From the NCBI RefSeq assembly GCF_001619985.1, contig NW_017264193.1:253726-317725 (forward strand): DNA of 64,000 bases, read 5' to 3'. The first letter of the stretch is position 1, and each line of letters begins with the position of its first letter. Under the pieces are notes generated by a model that saw only the letters and a list, made by a program, of their open reading frames with translations, did no database searches and was not told the origin of the DNA. The translations under genes were made by a program, and so were the position numbers. Below, piece by piece: positions 44,591 to 55,984 of the stretch. The stretch comes from Xylona heveae TC161 (lineage: Eukaryota; Ascomycota; Xylonomycetes; Xylonales; Xylonaceae).

Positions 44591-46832
44591 ATGAAGCTCT
44601 GCGGTAAATATATATATCAAGTCACATCCTAGCCACATGTACTAATCAGATAATAGATACTCTCTTTTATCTTCTCATACCAAGTTTAATTCTTCTTCAT
44701 CTCATTGTTGCTCCGTACACCAAAGTCGAGGAGTCGTTCAATATCCAAGCCACGCATGATATCCTGGCATATGGCGTGCCCCTGACGAATGCAGAGTCTA
44801 AGCTGCAGGCTCATTATGACCACTTTACGTTTCCTAGTCCAGTGCCCAGGACGTTTGTAGGCGCCCTGTTACTGGCGGGACTGGCTCATCCTTTGACAGC
44901 GTTTGAATGGGTGGACAGGCAGATGCTTGGTAAGTGCTCTGATCTTATCTCTGTTTTACGTCATCACAGACAAGTTATTTCTCTCTTGAGCAACCTCTTG
45001 CGTTTGTCTGGGCGTGAAATGCTCTTTCCGTTCAGTACTTGTTTTATGCTAGCATATCAATCTGTTCAGAGTTGCATGCTGACAGTCTGCAAGTTCGCGG
45101 TATTCTCGGCCTGCTCAACTCCGCCGCATTAGCTGTCTTTGCCCGCGCAGTCTCCAAATCATTCGGCAAAACAGCAGGAAGATGGTATCTGCTGTTTCAA
45201 GCCAGCCAGTTCCACATCATCTACTATGCCTCGCGCACGCTGCCTAACATGTTTGCCTTTGGGCTGAGTACGTCTTTTCATCTCCTCCCCGTCCTCTGTT
45301 CCATCTTCCTTGACACCCGCAGTCGTCCAAAACCCCCACTAACTCATTCAGCCACCCTTGCCCTCGCTGCTCTTCTTCCCTCCAACCAAGCCACCTCTGG
45401 CGGCGGCCTCAACCCGCCACAACGCTCCCGCTTGGCACTCTACCTCCTGACCATCTCCGGGGTCATATTCCGCAGCGAAATCGCTCTCTTACTAGGCACT
45501 CACACCATCTACCTGTACCTGATCCGGCACCGTCTCTCTCTCCGTCACGAAATCATCCCCGCCGGACTCAGCGGCCTCGTCATCGGCCTTGCTGTAGCTG
45601 TCCCCATTGATTCTTTTTTCTCGCAATACTTCCCCACGTGGGCCGAGCTCGCCGGCTTCTACTTCAACGCCGTACAAGGCAAATCGTCCGACTGGGGAAC
45701 CAGTCCATGGTGGTTCTACCTCTTCAACGCCCTTCCGCGACTTCTGCTAAACCCCTTGACGTTTCTCCTCTGCATTCCTCTCGCGCTGGCAAACATTTCG
45801 ACCCGCTCGGCCAGTATGGACATCTTGATCCCCAATCTCGCGTTTGTCGGCATATACAGTATCCAGCCGCACAAGGAGTGGCGCTTCATCGTGTATGTCG
45901 TGCCGGCACTTACTGCGGCTGCGAGCCTCGGCGCGGCTTGGATCTGGAACCGTCGTGCCAAAAGCATGTTGTACGTATTCCTGGCGCTAGCGCTCGTGGG
46001 ATCCGTTCTCGCAAGCTTCGCGGCAAGTACAGCCATGTTGACCATTTCGTCACTGAATTATCCTGGTGCCGTCGCGCTGCAGAGACTTCATCATATCGTT
46101 GCTTCATCCCCTTCATCTTCTTCATCATCTTCATCTTTATTTTCATCATCAGCTTCGCCATCAGCGTTACCAGATGGCGCACACACGGACATAGGCGGAG
46201 GCATCCCGACCACCGACGTGGTCAAAGTCCATCTCGACGACCTCAGTTGCAAAACGGGCATTACGCGCTTCTTACAACTTGACGATCCCGAGATGCAACC
46301 GGGGGCATCGCGGCCTATAGAGCTAGTATTACCAACATTCACCACGTCCGATGACAGCCGACAGACTTCCAAATCACGTTTACTTTCAGAAGGTGGCATC
46401 TCCCACTCATGGATCTACGACAAATCCAACGACGAGGCCAACCTCCTCGATCCGCTCTTCTGGTTAGAATTCGACTACGTTCTCGCCGAGCACCCGGAAC
46501 GAGTCATTGGCATGTGGGAAGAAGTCGACCAAATCCACGGGTTTGCCGGGATCGGGTTGACCAGGGATTGTCATGCCATACGGGATGATACAATCGGGTC
46601 TTGCGAAGGGGACGAGACTGGGCCTTTGGGAGAAGAGGATGTTGAGAAGCAGAATGACGTGCAGGCATCACGTGCAAAACCATTGGAACATATGCTGTAC
46701 AAGGCCTGGCGAAAGGCGGAGAAGTTCCTCAGGACAAAAGTCACAAGGGGATACTGGGTCGAAGTCAAGATGCGCCCGATGATATATATTCTCAAGCGCC
46801 AGACGCGAGTCCCTGCGGAAGTGCAAGTGTAA
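44591..46832 (+). CDS. alg12: Alg12 dolichyl-P-mannose:Man7GlcNAc2-PP-dolichol alpha-1,6-mannosyltransferase
   Basis: Four exons (44591-44603, 44657-44929, 45070-45267, 45352-46832) give 654 aa. Exon 1 is only 13 nt (MKLC plus one base); the 53-nt intron that follows, with a TACTAAT branch, joins it to the GT22 mannosyltransferase N-terminus ([24 protein letters not shown]). Alg12 adds the eighth mannose to the lipid-linked N-glycan precursor in the ER lumen. The KVEESFN loop carries the catalytic acidic residues of the family; a multi-pass membrane region runs to about residue 350 with [11 protein letters not shown] and [14 protein letters not shown]; a soluble C-terminal part follows. The third intron (84 nt, CACTAAC branch) has no stop and keeps frame, but splicing it restores the family-like [13 protein letters not shown]. 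The second intron acceptor at 45069 is the least certain. Confidence 0.88.
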
Positions 46833-47229
46833 GATGTTCTGGAAGCGTAGGGGGTGGGGGATGGAAGAGTAATGGCTTGTGCATATATACTGTCAAGTTT
46901 ATATAGATATCCAGGATTGTAAAAAAAGTAATTAACCATGAGTCAAGTAAACCGTATTAGAAAAAAAGCTGTGCAAAGAATAATAAAATTATGATCCAGC
47001 AACATGTTGGAATGCAAGAGACACTCACAGACACAATTCATGCTTGAAATGCTTGGTGAAAATGGAATCCAATACAGTGATATCTACCGCTATATTACAA
47101 GCCCGACGACAGAAATTGGCGAAAGACGAAATCTTTTCAAATCAAATGAATAGAAAAGAAAAGAAAAATAAAGATAAAACAAAATGAAAAAGGAAAGACG
47201 AAATCAAAAATGGAAAAATAATCTACCCA
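46833..47229. other. Convergent spacer ALG12/dynamitin
   Basis: About 400 bases of A/T-rich 3' flank between two convergent genes. No feature recognised. Confidence 0.5.
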
Positions 47230-48912
47230 TCATACGCCCAAACACTTCATGCGTTCCTCCAACCCTCTGACCCAGCCCTCTACGACCTCGACATTCCCAC
47301 CCGTCGTAGTCTCCGCTTTGAACATAGCCTCCTCGATCCTGTCGAGGCCCTCTGCCCACTTTTTCAAATCCGTCTGCATGTCCGCCTGACTGCGCTCGAG
47401 CTCGTCAAGATCCGAGACTGCCGACCCGGCGCGTTCATGAATGACCTGTAGCGAGCGAAGACGGTTGAGCAGCGACGGCAAAACAGGAGCCATAGATTGA
47501 ATGGAAGGAAGAGTGCCATAGAGCGCATTGATTTTGGCGACTTGCTCTGAAGCGAATTTTGAAGGGGAAGAAGAAGCAGCAGCAGTTGCATCTTCCTCGC
47601 CGCCGGTATAACCAGCTAGAGGCGCTGCATCGTGTTGGGTACTTGAGGAGGAAGGGAGTTGTTCTTCAGATGCAGAATAGCCAGAAAAAGTAGCAGCGGA
47701 AGCAGCAGCAGATGATGTATTTGCCCGTTTTGTAAGCTCTTCCAGTTTCTCCGCGTCCCGCGCAAGGTCGCGGACTCGCCGACTCACGGCCTCGAGGGAT
47801 GCAGGAGAACTCTGCAGCAACGCGCTCAGCTGTCTGTCTAGTCTGTCAAGAGTGGGCAAGACGGGCGGAGAATTGAATGGGTCGTCGACACCCCCGGTCA
47901 AAGAGGTTGCAAGGCCCAAAGCTTGCTCGAGTGCCGCGAGACGGGTTTCGAAATCTGCCACGCGGGTGAGGGCATGTGTTCGTTCGAGAGTGGGATCGGT
48001 CGGAGCTGCTGGGGCTGGTGGAGGCTGAAAAATGGAAGTAAGCCCGTTCATCAGCATCCATATTGCAATCGATATATGGCAGGATCCAGATAACCAGAAC
48101 AAATTCGAGACTCACCTCTCGAGCAAGTGCCGCATCTGCGCTAGGTATCCGCGACTTGAGCGCTTGTAAAAGTCTTGCTTCGGGACCTATACTCTTCCCA
48201 CCATTGCGTCCTGTAGCTTCCAAATCGTCCAGGATATTGCATAACTCATTAATATCTTGTTCCGGCGAATCTTGGCTGGGTCCCTCGTCTTCTGCGGAGA
48301 TCTCCTTTTCGCCCACTTGTTCCGCTTGTTTATTCTGCATGTCTAGCCGCACTTCTTCGACTTCTCTGCGTAGTCGTGCGAGTTTTCGTTCCAGGCTTTC
48401 CTCTTCGTCGCTATAAGCGTCATCGTCATCGTCGTCGCCGCCGTCAGGACCTCCTCGCTGACGCCGACTGCTCGCTCGGTATGACTTGCGCTTGAGCGCG
48501 ATACGATCGGAGAAATCGACATCTCGGGCGTCTATCCGTGCGGGTTCAAATTGTAGTCGTGCATTGTCAAGGCGCAGCCGCGCCCGGTCAATCGCTTCGG
48601 CTTCGTCGCCAGAGTCTGAGTCTGAACGGGCAGTGTCGGAGGTCTGGAGCACATTGGGTAAGACTCATTGAGAGAAATTGGAGTACTAGAGAGCCCCTGG
48701 GAAGATAGGCTTACTGGGTGAGTGGAGCCTTCTGTCAATGCAGGCGTCTCGTAGACATCTGGTGCAAGGTCCTGTGATTCCAGCGAGCGTTAGTGCTCTT
48801 GTTCGTCGCATTACGAAAATAGATAACCAGTTTGAGCAGTGATGGGGTAGCATCGGAAAGATAGTTAGCGTACCAAGTCAGGGAGCCCAGCATATTTTCT
48901 GCTGAGTGCCAT
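47230..48912 (-). CDS. jnm1: Dynamitin, p50 subunit of dynactin
   Basis: Four exons (48912-48874, 48771-48715, 48643-48116, 48024-47230) with introns of 102, 71 and 91 nt give 472 aa. The first two exons are 39 and 57 nt, yet they encode the most diagnostic part: MALSRKYAGLPDLDLAPDVYETP, split by intron 1, which matches the dynamitin N-terminus that clamps the Arp1 filament. Residues 30-480 are mostly predicted coiled coil, with acidic Asp/Glu runs and an Ala/Ser/Pro-rich linker. Dynamitin links the dynactin shoulder to the Arp1 filament and is needed for dynein-driven movement of nuclei and endosomes along hyphae. Residue 472 is the stop-adjacent end (RMKCLGV-type). A capping-protein subunit, also part of dynactin, is encoded two genes upstream on the same strand. 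Confidence 0.9.
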
Positions 48913-49307
48913 TGCTGCTCGTGGGCCGTATCTACAAGTTTCGGGTTTGTTGTTTGTTTAAGATGTCCGACTTCTGGACCCTGACAGTCTAAGTTGCACT
49001 TTACGCGAGATTGGCCAGGTACGCGCATGTGAGACCAACTCAATACGTCACATTTGAGATCGAACATTTACTTCAACATTGATGCTTAGAAGCTTCAATA
49101 CGTGAATTCTCCTTCTCGTATTTGAGCAAAATATGGAGAAAAATAAGAAGACAAAATTAATGGTTCGTTTCTCGCACTCCCAATATATTTCGACATTTAT
49201 CCAAAATGACGCTATTGACGGTGCTTCTCTTAATGCGAATGCGAATTCTGGAACTCTGAGACAGACTGCCGAAGATCGAGAACCGACGATTTCTCGTATC
49301 TTTCAAA
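48913..49307. other. Spacer between dynamitin and the 190-aa gene
   Basis: About 400 bases holding the dynamitin promoter and the 3' UTR of the following minus-strand gene. Nothing else seen. Confidence 0.5.
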
Positions 49308-50185
49308 TCAGTAAGCAATATCAAGGGTATCATCCTGAGCCTCGACATAATCGTACACCAAGCGTGCCTGCTCCCGCTTGTCGCCCTTCGTAACTACTAC
49401 ATGTCGAACATAATGGCGTCTTCCTTCAATTAATTCAAATCCCCAGATCTGTTGCACAATCGTGTCAGCATGAGATTTCTCTCTACTTCCCTCGCCGTCA
49501 GGGGTCTCCGTGACGAAATCCAAAATTCATGGAAGGTATACCTGATTGGCTATCCAACCCGCATCCAAGCTCTCGACGTAATTCTGGATAGCAACATCTT
49601 GCTTAATCTCGTCAAGCCATCCAGATTTAAGGAATTCATCTTCCACATCCTCCAGCTTAATGAAGCGTGACCTTCCCTGTACCGCACCAAAAATGTAGTC
49701 CGAGTGCTTCCGGAATTGCCAGTCGAGTTCTCGGTTCTCAGATGTACCCTTGATACCGCCAGTTGCTGTCTGGTCAATGTCAATGTGTGTAACACCATCT
49801 TCTGTCACATACTGCTTGGCGTGAAGAGTTATCGTGGCGAGTCCGATTGCAGTGCGGAGGAACCAGCCAATGCCTTGCTATATACTATGTCAGTAACAGA
49901 GTTTCTAAAGCCATAAACTCGTCGTTTCAATTCCAAGCCTCCCATCTTGGGTCATACCAGTTGCAGAATAGGATCAGGATCATCCGAGAGAGTCTTGTTC
50001 TATAGCAGCAAATACGTCATTAGCAAGCAGCAATAACTTCATTCCACTTCATTTTCTGAAAGCTTCAAACTAAGAACGCCTTGAAAAAGAATCATGATAG
50101 CAGCTTATGCGGGAAATTTCACGAGTCATACCATCACCCAAGTCCCAGAAAGATCTCTGATTGTAGTTGCATCCGGAGCAGCCAT
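49308..50185 (-). CDS. Uncharacterised conserved fungal protein, 190 aa
   Basis: Four exons (50185-50132, 49999-49958, 49877-49542, 49448-49308) with introns of 132, 80 and 93 nt join in frame to give 190 aa. It starts MAAPDATTIRDLSGTWVMNKTLSDDPDPIL, followed by QGIGWFLRTAIGLATITLHAKQY, a block THIDIDQTATGGIKG, then DWQFRKHSDYIFGAVQGRSR and a C-terminal YVRHVVVTKGDKREQARLVYDY. The alternating pattern and the opening LSGTWVMNK remind me of lipocalin-like small beta-barrels that bind a hydrophobic ligand, but this is inference. From memory, very similar proteins occur in many ascomycetes without a known function. There is no signal peptide or membrane span. It sits between two dynactin genes on the same strand. 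Confidence 0.8.
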
Positions 50186-50766
50186 CTTGTTCGACTCGCG
50201 CCCAAATAAGAGAGCTCAATGAAGCAGTCTTTATTATTTTCTTTTGAAAGCCTGATACTAATGAATGAAAAAGGGGAAACAAATACCGCAAAGAATAATG
50301 TTGAGATGCGTTAGAGAGCGTTATTGAGCTTGTTTACGAATGCTCGTACGAGTTGAAGATCCTCGGGCCCGGGTAACTGGTGGGGCCGCGGCACGGGACA
50401 GCAATTAGGCGGGGAAGCTTTATCGATAAGACTTGACCTGTCAAGCTACACTTGATTCGTGTATAACTGAAAGAGTAAATGCCCAACACAATCAGTTCAA
50501 CAGAATTCTACCTGTTTTAGCTGACATTGCGATGATATCGAATTGCATATTTGTAGGGATGAAGACCAATCGATCAAAGTCTATATCATGTATGTATGTG
50601 ATTTGGACTGTATAATGCTTTGCTTCAAGAAACAAAGGCCATGAAAATTTCCGAACGGGAAATGAGGCCAAGAGGAAAATCATAGAGGAAGTACTGGATT
50701 GATGGATGAGTGAAAACGTATGCATCGTTGAGACAGTCAAAGTAAGTATAAAACCCGGCTGCTCCT
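50186..50766. other. Spacer upstream of the 190-aa gene
   Basis: Holds the promoter of the 190-aa gene and the 3' flank of the capping-protein gene. Short open frames only. Confidence 0.5.
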
Positions 50767-52086
50767 TTATCGGCGCATAGCGTTGATCATTTCCTGGTGC
50801 GTGGCGCGGTCCTTGTTGGCCTGAGTCAGAGGGGGGATGCCTACAATACTAAAGTCAATTATGCTCTTCCTCGAAATGTAGCAGAAAGCACCTACTTCGC
50901 AGATCGCCTACAACATCCTTTGCTATCAAGTTGTGAGAATGTTATTCCTGAAACATTGCCAATGGGACTTACCCTTGCCAAAGTACACCTCCTCTGTGAA
51001 TTTCATTAGAACAAGCGCAACATAAAATTTAGGGTTTGGACTCACGCAATAAATTCCGCATTTTCAGCTCCATGTCCTCGACCATCTGTATAAAAAATGT
51101 GTAAGAAATTCAAGGCCCTGTTATATGATAAAATCTTGCAACCCACCTTGCCAACATTGGCAATATGTGAGGCGTCATTCTCAACGGGATGATCCTGTTC
51201 AACCTGTCGTGTCATATTACCACTGAGATCCATGCCACCAAGTCCCTCAGTATCTGTGCTCAAATTAAGAATAACGGTGCTAGTGAGCTTGTAATGGGCG
51301 GTGCGTGCGCGGTCGACAGCTTCGAAGACGTGGATCGAGTCCCATACTCCTTGGCTCTTGCCTCCAGGTGAGGCAGCTAAGACACAAAACGAGAGGTTAG
51401 CAAATCTATTTACAAGCCGAGGCATTGAGTCCGCTCTGATAAAAGGAGCATCACATATACATACCCTTCTTCAGCAAAACCACGCCAGCGAATCCGTCAT
51501 CCAGATCCCAGAAGTAAACGCTGGAAACACCGCCCTCGTAATAGCTATGACGTGAAAGGCGCATATTAGCAACTTTCTTCCAGGTAATTTCCAAATTCAA
51601 GTAACTCTCTTCCTGGGTGGCCCAACTTACAGCTCCCGATAAACATCAAACGCCTCATTTGCACCAATCTCCATCTTGCGAACCTTTTCGCTCGGCATCG
51701 TGCCATCGCTCAGTGGGGGATCAAATTCATTGCTCCACGGACTCCGATGACTATCGCCATCTCGATTATAGTCACAAAGCAGATAGTCTCGGCCAGTCTT
51801 TTTGCAGCGGCGGATTTCAAGCGGTTGATCGACGGAGGAGAGTAGATCTTCGGTGAGGTCTGGTACAAGTGTGCAAATGGCCTGGAGATTCTGCGAAGTA
51901 TGTTTGGGATTCAGCCGGCGGAGAAGGTCCCTTTTATTTGAGAGGGAAAATGTTAGCCATTGCCGTTTAAATGATCTGACGTGCCATCTTTGCATAGCCC
52001 CTTCCCGTCTCCAATTGCGCCGAAGATGAAGCACCAAAGTGTAGCGGAACGTACAGGGCGCTGTCAAACTGTTCGTCGCTTGACAT
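50767..52086 (-). CDS. cap2: F-actin capping protein beta subunit (CapZ beta, Cap2)
   Basis: Eight exons (52086-52055, 51930-51631, 51544-51465, 51376-51147, 51085-51046, 50993-50973, 50922-50896, 50840-50767) encode 267 aa; introns are 50-124 nt. The protein has the family landmarks: [78 protein letters not shown] and the C-terminal [22 protein letters not shown]. The last motif is built from three exons of 40, 21 and 27 nt, which is why open-frame scans miss it. With the alpha subunit it caps barbed ends of actin filaments, and the same heterodimer caps the Arp1 filament of dynactin. The short tail ends INAMRR, whereas other family members have a longer actin-binding tentacle. Confidence 0.92.
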
Positions 52087-52558
52087 CTTCGAATTTCAAA
52101 TGCAGTCGCAAGAAATATATGGTTGTAATGCAGAGGAAGAGGGGTTGGCCAGGATTAAGGAGGAAGTAACGTGGTGATACTGCTGTGTTTACGGTATGCG
52201 ACGTTCGGTGAGGCGCACGGGCTGCTCCTCGCTCTCTGAGGGACCCCTGTTGGTCGCTGCAAGCGAAGAGCAGGAGGGTGGATTCGTTGACTCGGACCCT
52301 GAACAAAGGCATTGCCCAAGCCAGCAGAGTTGTCAGATATGGAGGACTGAAAGAAACCATAATTTTGCATGAATTACGAAGTGACTCGATAAATTTCATA
52401 TATTCGCGTCTTATAAAAGTGACACGTACTAGATAGGTCTAATACTCTCCCATCTCTCCAATAAATAATCCTCAATTATGATAATACCCTAAACCGTCAA
52501 TGATAATGCCCATTAAACGCCGTAAGACATGCTTGTTAATCCATATCCAAAACCATAT
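52087..52558. other. Spacer between cap2 and mph1
   Basis: About 470 bases with the cap2 promoter and the mph1 3' flank. No feature recognised. Confidence 0.5.
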
Positions 52559-55500
52559 CTAGTCGTCACTGTCCTCGCTGTCATCCACAATATTGCGTCG
52601 AGCTCTCTTGTTTCTGTGCAAATTGCGTACCGGCGAGCTCGACGACAGTTTCGCATTACTTATTGAACTAATGGGAGAAGGATCTCTTCCGTCCGTTGGG
52701 CAGTTCACCAGTGTGTCAATGTCCGGAAGGTCTTCCTCTGAGTCTGCAGCTGTTGTGCATCCGAGAATCTGCCGTGGTGAAGAGTATGGATGCTTGGAGG
52801 AGCCTAAAACAGAGGGCGGGGAGGACGCAGCCGACTCAGCTGGCATCACGTCTTCCTCGTCAGGCACAATGAAATCATCCATGTCCGTATCTGTTTCTTG
52901 GGTTGGCCCTTGACCGCGATGTGCACCGCTCGTGGCACTCTCATCGGTGGAGGATTCCGCTTCAAGAGAGACAAGCTCCGTCCGTAAACCCGGATATGAA
53001 CCATGCTGTTTTCTTCGAAGAGACTGCGAGCTCAGTTGCTTCTGAGAAGGAAATGCTTGTGCGTCCTCGACTTCGGGCTCTGGGGAGAGCTTGACTGCAA
53101 GCCCGTCAAGCTCGATAGGGTCGCCTTCGAGATCCTCCATATGGACATTCTCCTCCAGCTGCTCGACTTGTTCTTTCCCAATGCTATGCATTTTATGAAG
53201 TAGGCGAACAGTTCGTTTCGTGACTTGGCCATGTTTCAGGAGCTTTGTATAAGAGCTGATCCTTTGTCGAGCTGGATAGGCATTCAGCCGGGGCATACTC
53301 ACAACTTGCACCTCATCGCCGCCTGAAACTTGCTGATATCTCTGGCTAAGCTCTGTCTCCTCCCGGTTACTCAGCAATACTTCATCCAGATCAGGCAGAG
53401 CTTCAAGTTCAACCAATTGAGCTGCCCTTGACTGTTTTGAAACTTGGAAAGCAGCCTCTTCCTCGGTAGTGCCATCAGAGTTGGTTTCACCCTGAAGTCT
53501 TGACGCCCTAACAAACCCTGCACGGACGCCGTCAGGCATGTGGAATTTCTTAGGTGGCCGTTTTGGTGGAGCTGCCCGTTTCCGCGGTTCTGGCAAATCT
53601 GGCTGTGTATTTTCCACTGGTATCTCAATAGCTTTCTTGTCGACAACCGGTTGAATTTCCTTCGGCACGATCCGAAACGACTTATCTTCGTGGTAGTTGA
53701 AGTAAGCCCCCGACGCGATCATATGTTGCATTTTCTCGTAGTTGTCCTTGGCCTGAACGAATGAGTTTTCCTCCTTGCCCCGCATGAGCAAAAGCGCAAT
53801 GTTTCCGGTGCGTTTTCTGCCGGTACGTCCCATCCGTTGAAGCATTCGTATTGGGGATGCTGAAGAGTCATAACAAACTATCAAGTCGACTTCGCCTATG
53901 TCCAGACCTTCTTCTCCAATAGACGTCGCAACCAGCGTATTGTATACGCCAATTTTGAATTTATGAACGACGTCTAATTGCTTCTTCTGATCCATTCCTT
54001 CTGATCCCCTGGAATGTGCCTGGCCGACGAAAACATGAGGCCTAATAAGCTCGTTTCTTTTCAAGACGCGCACAACCTCTTCAGCACTATCACGATAGTG
54101 CACGAAAATCATGACTCGTGTGTGGGCAGGAGGGGCACCACTAGCAGCTGGTCCCCCTTCTCCGGCATCCAAGAAATGATTCAAGACTACCGACTGCAAA
54201 TATTCGAGCTTCGGGTGACCAACAAAATTTTCGTTCCCAACCCACGAATGTACCCTATTCATCATTTGCTGAAAATGCGTGCTCTCGATGATCTGTTTCC
54301 GGTATTTACTACCCTTTTCCCCAGCGCCTGTGTCGTTTTTGAACCCGACGAGGTTGTGGTAAAAGGGACCAATACCGTGAAATTTGAGCAGGTCAATAGC
54401 ATGAGCAAGGGTAGCAAGAATCGAGAAGATGGAAAACATCATTCCTTTCAGACCCATGGGCGCGCTTCTCCCCGCATCTGAGAGCATCCATTTTTGCCTC
54501 GCTTGCGTCAAGCCGTATGGTGTCAGATTCATAGGATCTTTGCTCCAATAGGCGTTCTGTTGGTTGAGCTTGTCCAACACAGGCTGCAATGCCTTGGAAA
54601 AGAGATCCATCACCATGGTCATCTCCTCGGAGGGATCAAATATAAAGGTCTCAATATTTCGACTGTGAACATATTGGCGAATATCAAGTGACTCTTCTGT
54701 GCGGATTTCTACACGGGCTATGCCCAAACCATCAATAACCTGCTGAACGGCATCGACAGTTGCACCGGGAGTCGCGGTCAGAGCCAAGACACGAAAACTA
54801 GGATTAAAGCGTCGTAAGAAGTTCACGACCTCTACGTATGCATAATTCCCTGTTGCGCGGTGGGCTTCGTCGACGACCACTAAGACGATTTTCTTTGGGT
54901 CACATGTCCCTGATTTCAAGTCATTGATGATTGTCTGCGGTGTCATAAAGAACACGCGTTTTTTTAACCACTCCTCTGCCCTGACACCTGGAGGTGTGCT
55001 GCCAGTAAGCAATGTGGTCTGGGATTTTGGTATACCCGCAATGCCAAAACAGGCCTCAACCTGTTGCGTGACCAATGGTTTGGTTGGGGCAACAAAGACG
55101 ATTTGAGACTCGGGGGCCCAGCGAAACCAATTGAGCATGATTGTTGCTGCGATGAACGTTTTCCCGAGCCCAGTGGGCAATGCGACCAGAAGGTTGTGAT
55201 AAAGTCCTCTTTGAGTGATGTTAAACTGATAGTCTCGAATCGTGCCAAGATTCGTCGGATACACCCATGTCTTCAGCGCTTCTGGATCTAGTTTGTGATG
55301 TGTAGGGAGCTCGTCTTGGTTGGCCAGTGGCCAGGCCCGACGAGGCGCTGCACCTTGGGAATTCTGAACATTTGTCTGCAATGCTCCGCCCCACAACGTT
55401 GTCTGGCGAAGATTTGTCTGTGGGCCCAAAGTTATTGTTCGATGAGTGGGTGTGCGCGCTGATGATTGGGAGGAAAGGAATATGGATGGGGTTCTTCCTG

Positions 55501-55984
55501 CTTTTGTGGCAGAGGACGGAGGATCAAGCCGTGTATCATCAGCTTCATCTAGCTCGTCCGATCCGTAATCATCTGTTGTCAAATATGCCGCGGGGTGTGC
55601 TGAAAGACTAGCATGATCATCACCACGATGGGCTAAAGGCGCTCCTGCAGAGGCTTCACAACCGGTTTTCTCCACGACATTCAGCCTTTGTCGTTTCGAT
55701 TCGGCTGCTCGAACGTAGAGGGAAGTTGGGAGAGCGGGGCGCGATTGTGCTGCAGCTATAATCGGAGTCTGAGTTTTGCAGATATAATTAGAGAGTATTT
55801 ATAGAATCGTAGAATTTCTTCTTACAGTGCTTGATTGATGGACACGGCCCGTCTGTCCTCCTTTTTGCCTCGCAGTGGTCCGAGTTGTCGAATGATCATA
55901 TTGGGTTGCAGCGTTTAAAAGATCTTCGTCATCAATTCCCGCAAATCCGCCAAATCCATCATCATCACCATCGTCGCTGTACAT
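52559..55984 (-). CDS. mph1: Mph1, FANCM-type ATP-dependent DNA helicase
   Basis: Two exons (55984-55826, 55768-52559) around a 57-nt intron give 1122 aa. The SF2 helicase core has the family entry motif RDYQFNI, Walker [11 protein letters not shown] (about residue 250), DEAH box VVDEAH (about 353), LTATPG and the C-terminal [17 protein letters not shown] and [10 protein letters not shown] motifs (about 680-720). Mph1 reverses stalled forks and dissolves D-loops, favouring error-free repair and limiting crossovers. The acidic first exon ([12 protein letters not shown]) and the Ser/Asp/Glu-rich C-terminus are expected to be disordered and to carry partner-binding sites. The start is the first ATG after an upstream frame without one. 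It shares an intergenic region of about 950 bp with the divergent GPI-protein gene. Confidence 0.94.
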
